From assembly GCA_004553405.1 (NCBI GenBank), contig SFLO01000006.1, positions 1 through 13,641 on the forward strand: a stretch of DNA of 13,641 nt, in the 5' to 3' direction. The stretch comes from Coriobacteriaceae bacterium (GTDB lineage Bacteria > Actinomycetota > Coriobacteriia > Coriobacteriales > QAMH01). The notes beneath the pieces are model-generated. The model made no database searches. It was not told the origin of the DNA and was given only the letters and a program-made list of their open reading frames with translations. Position numbers and translations under genes: made by a program. Below are positions 7,843-13,641 of this stretch, in pieces (the first letter of the stretch is position 1; every line of letters starts with the position of its first letter).

Positions 7843-8958
7843 ATGAACGAAGAAATCAAGGAAATGATCGACCACGCGACGGACGAAGCCCTGCGCCTGG
7901 CCGTCCAACCGCGCGAAGTCATCATCAAGATGCTCGAACTCGACCCCAATTCCGAGGAAGCCGCCTATCTGCGCAAGTGCGCGAACAAGGTCGCCCACGT
8001 CGCATCCAAGAACCGCTGCGGCATCTCTGGCGCAATCGGCGTCGACCTGTGCAGCTGCGACATGAACTGCAAGTTCTGCTCCTTTGGCACCGAGTGGGGC
8101 CTGGTGAAGGAAGAGATCGTCTACACCAAGGAAGAGGTCATCGAGATGGCCCGCGCCTATGTGGAGGCCGGCGTCACCACCCTCACCCTGCGCTCCACCG
8201 AGTTCTACGACCTCAAGGTGCTCACCGAGTGGCTGCATGACATCCGCGAGGCCGTGCCGGGCGACTATATGATCAACCTCAACGTCGGCGAGATGACCCC
8301 TGCCATGGCCGAGGCCGCCTACCAGGCTGGCGCCACCAGCGCCTACCACGTGATTCGCATGCGAGAGGGCATCGACACCCCCTTCAGCGTTGAGCTGCGC
8401 GAGCAGACCATCCGCGCCATCGCAGACAGCCCCCTGCGCTGGGGCACCTGTATCGAGCCCATCGGCGTCGAGCACACCAACGAGGAGCTCGCCGACAAGA
8501 TCCTCTACAACATGTCCCTGCACCCCTACAGCATGGGCGTCATGTTCCGCGTAAACGTCCCCGGCACCCCCTTCGAGGGCATGCCGGATGTGCCCAGGGA
8601 GCGCATGCTGCAGATTCTGGCCACCGTGCGCCTGGCCGTGGGTGCGAGTATCCGCTGCGTCAGCTGCCACCCGCCCCTGCCCGAGGCCCTCTATTCCGGC
8701 GGCTGCGGCTTCACCGTCGAACGCGGCGCTAACCCGCGCGACACCGAGTTCAACGAAGATGTGTGGAAGGGGTTCACCGTCGAACAGGCCAAGGAGGAGA
8801 TTCGCAAGGCCGGCTTCGTGCCGGCGGTCATCAACCCCGACCCGCGCTTCCGCGCCGACGGCAACAACTGGTGGGTCACCGGTGACCCCTCCAACTACGT
8901 TATGCCCGATCCCATCGCCAGCTCCGGCGCCGGTTGCTGTTGCGGCAAGCACTCATAG
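7843..8958 (+). CDS. Biotin-synthase-like radical SAM enzyme, paralogue 1
   Basis: The 371-residue protein carries the radical-SAM cluster motif CDMNCKFC (C72, C76, C79), followed by SF. The rest resembles the BioB/ThiH TIM barrel and BATS region: AYHVIRM (167-173), GTCIEPIGVEH (201-211) and ERGANPRD (293-300). Extra cysteines occur at 70, 203, 272, 275, 288 and in a C-terminal GCCCGKHS (364-371). By eye the positions equivalent to the E. coli BioB [2Fe-2S] ligands Cys97 and Cys128 are Thr and Asn, and the dethiobiotin-site pattern YNHNLDT is absent. It is therefore unlikely to be an ordinary biotin synthase. AAAGGAA (7830-7836) precedes ATG 7843. The gene follows the importer genes in the same direction, which suggests it acts on the imported compound. 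The reaction is unknown. Confidence 0.85.
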   Translation: MNEEIKEMIDHATDEALRLAVQPREVIIKMLELDPNSEEAAYLRKCANKVAHVASKNRCGISGAIGVDLCSCDMNCKFCSFGTEWGLVKEEIVYTKEEVIEMARAYVEAGVTTLTLRSTEFYDLKVLTEWLHDIREAVPGDYMINLNVGEMTPAMAEAAYQAGATSAYHVIRMREGIDTPFSVELREQTIRAIADSPLRWGTCIEPIGVEHTNEELADKILYNMSLHPYSMGVMFRVNVPGTPFEGMPDVPRERMLQILATVRLAVGASIRCVSCHPPLPEALYSGGCGFTVERGANPRDTEFNEDVWKGFTVEQAKEEIRKAGFVPAVINPDPRFRADGNNWWVTGDPSNYVMPDPIASSGAGCCCGKHS

Positions 8959-8971
8959 GGTCCTGCAAGGC

Positions 8972-9622
8972 ATGGGCTTCAAGATAATCATAGAGAGCTG
9001 GCAGCCCGAGGATGGCTGCCAGCTCGTCTTCCCACAGGGTCTGGTGGGTATAGGCGGTGGTGCCTTTCGCGGCTGCGAGCTGCCCGAGGAGCTGGCGGTC
9101 CCCCAAGGTGTCGCCTACATCGGCGAGCGCGCGTTCTCAGGTTGCACCGGCCTGCGCCGCGTGGTGCTCCCTGAAAGCCTCGAGCGCCTAGGTGAGGCAG
9201 CTTTCGAACACTGCACGCAGCTCGAGGAGGTTCTCCTCCCCTCACAGCTGCGCGAGCTTCCCGTGGCGCTCTTCCAGGGCTGCAGCTCGCTGAGGATCGG
9301 CGAGCTGCCCCAGGATTTGCGAAGAATCGGCGCCAAGGCCTTTATGAACTGCCGCTCCCTCGAGTGTGCAAACCTGCCCGACGGCCTCGAGTCAGTGGGG
9401 GAAAGGGCGTTTTCCGGCTGCACGGCGCTGGAGGCGGTGCGCTTTCCAGACCGTTTGCTCGAGCTGGGCAGTCGTTCCTTCTTCGGGTGCAGGGCACTCG
9501 ACTACGTGCTTTTCCCAGACGAGGTCGATGCCTTGGGAGAACAGGTATTCAAGGGATGCCACCTGCTGAACGTAATGGAAGCCCAAGAGCCCCTGAGAGG
9601 CAAGCTCCTGCGGCAAGGCTAG
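8972..9622 (+). CDS. Signal-less BspA-like leucine-rich repeat (LRR_5) protein
   Basis: From ATG 8972 the 216-residue product is almost entirely eight tandem 23-residue repeats of the form LxxIGxxAFxGCxxLxxVxLPxx, each with a cysteine at the same register. This is the LRR_5 (BspA/Treponema pallidum) type. Family members are often large, secreted and adhesive; this one has no signal peptide, membrane segment or anchor and is probably cytoplasmic. The start lies 13 bases after the radical SAM gene's stop, so the two are likely co-transcribed. The ribosome site is poor (AAGG very near the ATG, AGGG overlapping the upstream stop), which points to translational coupling. A binding or scaffold role is possible but is only inference. 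Confidence 0.85.
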   Translation: MGFKIIIESWQPEDGCQLVFPQGLVGIGGGAFRGCELPEELAVPQGVAYIGERAFSGCTGLRRVVLPESLERLGEAAFEHCTQLEEVLLPSQLRELPVALFQGCSSLRIGELPQDLRRIGAKAFMNCRSLECANLPDGLESVGERAFSGCTALEAVRFPDRLLELGSRSFFGCRALDYVLFPDEVDALGEQVFKGCHLLNVMEAQEPLRGKLLRQG

Positions 9623-9698
9623 GGCATACAGACACAGTGAGAGGAGGGGCAATACTAGGCGGCGCCCCTCCTCTCACTGTGTCTGTATGCCCTAGCCT
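9616..9698. terminator. Perfect 35-bp inverted repeat between convergent genes
   Basis: Bases 9616-9650 pair without a mismatch with 9664-9698 around a 13-base loop. The TAG of the LRR gene (9620-9622) lies in the left arm, and the TAG of the minus-strand radical SAM gene (9697-9699) overlaps the end of the right arm. Position and symmetry suit a bidirectional terminator for the two converging units. Neither strand has a T tract beyond the stem, so termination would not be of the textbook intrinsic type. Confidence 0.75.
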
Positions 9699-10686
9699 AG
9701 TAGAAGATCGAGGGTCCCTTGTGGACCTTCCAGCTAGTGTCGAAGTACATCTCGCGCACCTGGTCGACAGAGAGGCCGCGGGCGGTGTCCATGTTGGTGT
9801 CGCGCGGGTCTGTGCCGCGGGAGGCCCACATGACGTTTGCCCCAGCTTGGGCACACAGGGTGTTGGGCTCGTGGGTGCAGTTGCCCTTGATGCCGGGGCC
9901 AGTTGCCAGGGCGCACGCGCCGGCGTAGGTTGCCAAGCGCCCATAGGGGATGTTGCCGTACTTCTCGAAGGCGGTGCCTGCCACGGTATTGCGGCGCATG
10001 GCGCCAGAGAAGCCCACCTCGAACTCACGGGCCATGAGGATGAGGTCTGCCAGTTCCTCGGGGGAGTGCTCGGGGCCGATGGGGTCGATGCAGTTGCCGA
10101 GCACGAGGCCGGCGTCCTTTGCGGCGCGCATGGTGCGCAGGCGGTCCTCGACGTTGCATCGGGTGTAGACACCCTCTCCCAAGCGGACAACGTGATAGCA
10201 ACCCTTGATGCCGATGCGCGCGAGCTCCTTTGCATAGTCTTCGTCGAAGTCGGGGATGTTGGCGACGAGGGGGACATCGCTTCTGAGGGATGCAATCACC
10301 TGCTTTGCGACCTCGAGGAACTTCTCCTTGTCATAGCGCGTTGTGGTCACGAGGTAGAGCGCGTTTGCACCCGCCGCCTCGAGATCGAGAGCTTCCTGGA
10401 CGATCTTCTCCACGGGATGCTCCTGATGCCCCTTGAAAATGCGGTTGGAGGCGGCAAAGGAGCAGAACTTGCAGTCGCTGGGGCAGGCACCGGCATCCAA
10501 GCCGATGTGGGCGTGAATCTCCGCCTCGCCGTTGCAGAGCTGCGAGGTGAAGGCACGCCCCGCCTGCTGGATGGCGAAGGACTCTCCAGAGAGGTTCTCA
10601 ACGCTCAACAACGCGATGATTTCTGCGCGCTCGAGCAGGTTGCCATCGAGTGCCTTGTTGATGATTTTAGAAATGATGTTATCCAC
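9697..10686 (-). CDS. Biotin-synthase-like radical SAM enzyme, paralogue 2
   Basis: The 329-residue protein has radical-SAM motif CPSDCKFC (C68, C72, C75) followed by SF, as in paralogue 1. It shares YHVVRLGEG (164-172), NCIDPIGPEHSPEELAD (198-214) and RGTDPRD (290-296) with matching places in that protein, so the two belong to one BioB-like family. A BATS-like C-terminus contains CTHEPNTLCAQAGAN (270-284). Residues equivalent to BioB Cys97 and Cys128 appear to be non-cysteine and the Arg260 region reads IKGNC; a biotin synthase role is therefore doubtful. The start is GTG 10686 with GAGGAGGA at 10691-10698 on the minus strand. It is convergent with the importer operon. It shares the family, not the transcript, with paralogue 1. 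Substrate and product are unknown. Confidence 0.85.
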   Translation of the reverse strand: MDNIISKIINKALDGNLLERAEIIALLSVENLSGESFAIQQAGRAFTSQLCNGEAEIHAHIGLDAGACPSDCKFCSFAASNRIFKGHQEHPVEKIVQEALDLEAAGANALYLVTTTRYDKEKFLEVAKQVIASLRSDVPLVANIPDFDEDYAKELARIGIKGCYHVVRLGEGVYTRCNVEDRLRTMRAAKDAGLVLGNCIDPIGPEHSPEELADLILMAREFEVGFSGAMRRNTVAGTAFEKYGNIPYGRLATYAGACALATGPGIKGNCTHEPNTLCAQAGANVMWASRGTDPRDTNMDTARGLSVDQVREMYFDTSWKVHKGPSIFY

Positions 10687-10999
10687 AGAATCCTCCTCGC
10701 TAGGGTTGCTTTCGACACTCTACATCTATTAGAGACTAACAACTAGCTCGGGAGCTTCGTCATCCGTCGCAGGAACATGCCAATGCGCAACATGCGAGGC
10801 AAGCCGATCGCTAGCGCCGAAGTCGCTATTGTTGATTCCTGGCGTCGAGGTAAAAGAATGCAGGATCAACCGAGTCCAATTCCCAGAGTGTAGGAAAAAG
10901 GTCCGATTACCTTCACGTTCTTGTGCCCTCGCTGAACAGGAGTCAAGCCTACTAGCGTGCCCTCGTGCAGCTCGGTTCATCTGCGCTTAACCCGTAGAT

Positions 11000-11029
11000 T
11001 TGGCGCTAATGTGACCTCTAAGCTAAAAT
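11000..11029 (+). promoter_or_regulatory. Likely promoter of the M28 peptidase gene
   Basis: TTGGCG (11000-11005), 18 bases, then TAAAAT (11024-11029). The -10 matches five of six consensus bases; the -35 is fair. The leader would be about 36 bases. Confidence 0.5.
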
Positions 11030-11052
11030 AAGCTGGTTTATACCCTATTCCC

Positions 11053-11067
11053 AGAGGAGGGCCCTCT
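11053..11067 (+). promoter_or_regulatory. Ribosome site of the M28 gene inside a small palindrome
   Basis: The GAGGAGG ribosome site (11054-11060) overlaps a dyad, AGAGG (11053-11057) with CCTCT (11063-11067), and the perfect 10-bp palindrome GAGGGCCCTC (11057-11066), just before ATG 11072. If it folds, it would partly hide the site. Confidence 0.35.
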
Positions 11068-11071
11068 CATC

Positions 11072-13641
11072 ATGGCCGAACTCATGGAACATGTGCAGGT
11101 GCTGACGGACGAGATAGGTCCGCGCCCTGTAAGCACCGAGGAGGAGCACCAGGCCTCCCTCTACGTAGCCCAGAACCTGCAGGACGCAGGCCTCGAAGTC
11201 AACATCGACGAATTCGCCACGCCCACCGGGGTGCGCTGGCCCTATGCCCTGAGCTTCGGGCTGATCATCATGGGCACTGTCCTCAGCGGCTTGGGGAAGT
11301 TCGTCCCCGGGCTGTCCACCACCTTCTTCGCCATCGGCCTGCTGCTGGTGGCCGCCGCCTTGGTCTTCTTCTTCACAGAGCGCTTCAACCGCCCCATCCT
11401 CTCCAAGGCCCTGTGCCGCGGCGTCTCGCAAAACGTGGTCGCCCGCTATGTGCCCAGCTCGGTGGCGCGTGAGCGCCGCCGCCGCAAGGTGGTCGTGGTC
11501 GCGCACCTCGACACCGTGCGCGCCCAGCCCGAGGCCATGCCCGCTGTGGTCAACGCCCTGCCCATCCTCAAGAAGGCCGCCTACTTCTGCATGATCGGCC
11601 TGGGCGCCGCCTTCCTCATCCGCATGCTGCCCTTCCCCTGGCCCGAGACCGTGGACTTCGTCTTGTGGATCGTGAGCCTCATTGCCTGCGTGTTCTTGCT
11701 GCTGTGGATGCTCTGCATCGCCGCCAACCGCTTCACGCCCTATGTGAGCGGCGCGAACGACAATGCCTCGTCCATCGCCGTCATGCTGGGCCTGGCGCGC
11801 CGCCTGCTCGACCCCGCAGAGCGCGAGCGCTTTGCCAAGGAGACCGCCGCCAAGAAGGAGGCTCGCGAGGCCGAGGCGGCTGCTGCCGCAATGCCGCCCG
11901 TCGAGACCTTCCAGCCCGAGCAGTCTGCGGGCACCTTCGACCCCGAGCAGGAGTCCTACGAACCCGCATCCGCACCCGAGCCCGTCATCCACGGCGAGGA
12001 CGAGGCTCGCGCTGCCGGCTTGGTGCCCGAGGGCGTCGAGCTCGAGTACGCAGAAGACGCAAGCGTTTCCATGCCCACCCCTGCCGAGGAGCCCGCCCCC
12101 GCTCAGGACGAGCCCGCGGCCGGAGCAGCCGAGGCTGCCGAGGACGAGCCCGAGGCAGAGGCGGCAGAGGAAGAGCCCGCCGCCTGCGCCGTCGAGCTGC
12201 CCGTTGCGGAGGCAGCACCGGTCGCTGCGGCTGCCGCAGCTGCCGGAGCCGCAGCCGTTGCCGCGGCAGAGCTCGAGTCCGCGCCCGCCTCTCTCGAAGA
12301 CGAGCTCGACGCCAGCCTGCCCTCTTGGTACACCGCTGCAAAGCGCAAGGCCGCCGCGAGCGAGCCTGCGGATGGGGCGGAGCTCGAGCTGCGCTCCCGC
12401 TATGCCAGCATGCCCACTACCCGCGAGCAGGCCCGCGCCATGCAGGCCCAGCGCCGCGCCGAGGAAGACGAGGCAGCCCAGGTCGCCGCGCCCGAGCCCG
12501 ACGCGCCCGAGCCCGACGCGTCTGAGCCCGCGGTCGAGCACATCCAGGGCCGCTCTGTCGACGACATCCTCGTCGACCTGGGCGTCGACCCCCAGGAGAT
12601 GCCCAGCGCCAGCGCCCCGCTCTTCGAGCTTCCCACCTTGGAGGAGGCGCCCGTTCCCAGCTTCAGCTTCGCCGATGCCCAGCCCGAGCCTGCGGCTCCC
12701 GCGCGCGACAACGTCATCTCGCTTGCCGCCTTCAAGGGCCAGCTCGCCGAGGCAGACGTCGAGGACCTCGAGCCCAGCATCGAGGGCGGCTTCGAGGAGG
12801 GCGACGTCATCGACGAGCTCGCTGCCGCTGCCAACCGCGCTGGCCTGACCGGGCGCATCCCCGTCATCGGGGCAGAGTCCGCCGAGTCCAACGGCTTTGC
12901 CACCTACGCGGCTGTCGACGCAGGCGACGCGGGCCTTGCCGCCGCAAGCGCCGAAGAACCCGTCGAGCTCGTCGACGATGAAGACGCCCCCCAGCAGGAG
13001 AGGCCCCTCTCCGCCGGCCTCACCGGAAGCTTCAAGGCCCTGCAGGCTCGCCGCGCCGCTGCCAAGGAGGCCAAGGCCGCCCAGCAGGCAGCCCAGCCCA
13101 AGCGCAACGCCAAGCCCACCGCGCGTCGCGCAGGCAGCGACTTTGTACCCACCAAGGCTGCAGACACGCATTCGGACGCCGCGCAGATGCTCTCCGCCTC
13201 CTACCAGGCGGCAGCGGTTGACTCCGAGTTCCACGACACCATCCAGGCCGCACCCCAGCAGCCGGCCTTCGACCCCTTCGCCCCCAAGGGCGACCCGGCA
13301 GCCAACGCCTCGCTCATCAACCCCAGCGTCTCCACTGCCTTCCCGGCTGTCAGCCCCGCGCTGTCCACCGAGTTCCCCGCGGTGGGCGACTATTCCGCCG
13401 CTCCCGGCAGCACCAGCTCGTTCCCCAGCCTGACGGGCACCTTCCCCAGCATTGGCTCTTCCAACGCTGCGGGCGATCCCTTCGGCCAGGCCTCTGCTTA
13501 TGACTTCGGCGATGAGGGAGACGCCTTCAACGGCTTCGCACCCAACATGGATGCCCAGATCGATGCCCCCGCGAGCCGCATGCATGGCTTCATGGACAAG
13601 GTGGGCGGGGTCTTCGGCAAGCTCGGCCGCAAGAAGAAGGA
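11072..13641 (+). CDS. Membrane M28-type metallopeptidase with giant disordered insert, 3' end outside window
   Basis: I translated this frame from ATG 11072; it is open for 856 codons to the window edge. The N-terminus resembles M28 aminopeptidases (HVQVLTDEIGPRPVSTEEE, 7-25). Two zinc-ligand motifs are visible: AHLDTV (His145, Asp147) and SGANDNAS (Asp230). Hydrophobic segments near 56-76, 82-103, 169-185 and 194-218 are interleaved with them, so the protein is probably membrane-bound. From about residue 255 it changes to an Ala/Glu/Pro/Asp-rich, low-complexity chain with an alanine run near 385-405 and short basic patches (KRKAAAS; RRAAAKEAKAA), ending in a basic KLGRKKK. The catalytic Glu-Glu and final His of M28 are not present in the window; they must lie beyond the insert or be absent. 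The gene is the last in the window and no partner is visible. Confidence 0.75.
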   Translation, partial: MAELMEHVQVLTDEIGPRPVSTEEEHQASLYVAQNLQDAGLEVNIDEFATPTGVRWPYALSFGLIIMGTVLSGLGKFVPGLSTTFFAIGLLLVAAALVFFFTERFNRPILSKALCRGVSQNVVARYVPSSVARERRRRKVVVVAHLDTVRAQPEAMPAVVNALPILKKAAYFCMIGLGAAFLIRMLPFPWPETVDFVLWIVSLIACVFLLLWMLCIAANRFTPYVSGANDNASSIAVMLGLARRLLDPAERERFAKETAAKKEAREAEAAAAAMPPVETFQPEQSAGTFDPEQESYEPASAPEPVIHGEDEARAAGLVPEGVELEYAEDASVSMPTPAEEPAPAQDEPAAGAAEAAEDEPEAEAAEEEPAACAVELPVAEAAPVAAAAAAAGAAAVAAAELESAPASLEDELDASLPSWYTAAKRKAAASEPADGAELELRSRYASMPTTREQARAMQAQRRAEEDEAAQVAAPEPDAPEPDASEPAVEHIQGRSVDDILVDLGVDPQEMPSASAPLFELPTLEEAPVPSFSFADAQPEPAAPARDNVISLAAFKGQLAEADVEDLEPSIEGGFEEGDVIDELAAAANRAGLTGRIPVIGAESAESNGFATYAAVDAGDAGLAAASAEEPVELVDDEDAPQQERPLSAGLTGSFKALQARRAAAKEAKAAQQAAQPKRNAKPTARRAGSDFVPTKAADTHSDAAQMLSASYQAAAVDSEFHDTIQAAPQQPAFDPFAPKGDPAANASLINPSVSTAFPAVSPALSTEFPAVGDYSAAPGSTSSFPSLTGTFPSIGSSNAAGDPFGQASAYDFGDEGDAFNGFAPNMDAQIDAPASRMHGFMDKVGGVFGKLGRKKK

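Larger units (their letters stand above)
10687..11071. other. Gene-free 385-bp region between divergent units
   Basis: This stretch holds the start regions of the minus-strand radical SAM gene and of the plus-strand peptidase gene. It is less GC-rich than the genes. A small dyad CTCTA-N7-TAGAG (10718-10734) lies just upstream of the radical SAM gene's leader. An 83-codon minus-strand frame (10980-10729) has no ribosome site and no recognisable motif. No tRNA, riboswitch or repeat was recognised. Confidence 0.6.

Noticed and set aside
6723..8952. Large overlapping frames on both strands over the ATPase, permease and radical SAM genes
   Set aside because: They are shadows of well-identified genes in other frames and show no motifs.
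7843..10686. Naming either radical SAM enzyme BioB (biotin synthase)
   Set aside because: The auxiliary-cluster cysteines and the YNHNLDT substrate pattern are missing by eye, and no other biotin gene is in the window; only the superfamily label is supported.
9364..10746. Plus-strand frame of 460 codons over the second radical SAM gene
   Set aside because: It crosses the 35-bp hairpin and is antisense to a protein with clear radical-SAM motifs.
10729..10980. Minus-strand 83-codon frame in the gene-free region
   Set aside because: There is no ribosome site before its ATG, no recognised motif, and its composition is not clearly coding.
11045..13585. Minus-strand frame of 846 codons antisense to the M28 gene
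   Set aside because: It is Gly/Leu/Arg-rich with no domain motif; the plus strand has M28 zinc-ligand motifs, a promoter and a ribosome site.

Overview
The window is GC-rich DNA with dense, closely spaced genes, GGAGG-type ribosome sites and frequent GTG/TTG starts. It encodes a PafBC-type WYL regulator, a Tat-dependent lipoprotein and anaerobic radical-SAM enzymes. Together these suggest an anaerobic, host-associated actinobacterium of the class Coriobacteriia (Olsenella, Atopobium or Collinsella-like). That placement is an inference from gene style. No rRNA, tRNA, CRISPR array, integrase or intact transposase was seen.

Layout. 1-1123 (minus) is a WYL-domain transcription factor that runs off the left edge. 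It has a consensus sigma-70-type promoter and a LexA/SOS-like box over its predicted start site. Divergent from it, 1350-3173 is typA/bipA, a ribosome-associated GTPase. Between typA and the next gene lie two different long palindromic elements (3200-3323 and 3381-3526) that look like non-autonomous repeats. 3564-4343 is a stand-alone ABC ATPase of the ModF/YlmA type. It is followed by a 24-codon fossil of a DNA methyltransferase (4352-4423), a 15-bp hairpin, and a control region rich in palindromes (4573-4748).

4780-9622 (plus) is an apparent operon. It encodes a Tat lipoprotein of the NMT1/TauA class, its ATPase, its permease, a biotin-synthase-like radical SAM enzyme, and a small signal-less leucine-rich-repeat (BspA/LRR_5) protein. 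Converging on it from the minus strand (9697-10686) is a second radical SAM enzyme of the same BioB-like family. The two transcription units meet in a perfect 35-bp inverted repeat that contains both stop codons. The simplest reading is a substrate-uptake and radical-chemistry locus: the importer brings in a small organic molecule and one or both BioB-like enzymes act on it or on a derived cofactor. The substrate cannot be read from the sequence. Both enzymes lack most of the auxiliary-cluster ligands of true biotin synthase. This is the best candidate in the window for an undescribed system.

After a 385-bp gene-free stretch, 11072-13641 (plus, running off the right edge) is a membrane-anchored M28-type metallopeptidase. 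Its catalytic core is interrupted after the second zinc-ligand motif by a disordered Ala/Glu/Pro-rich segment of about 600 residues that is still running at the edge of the window.
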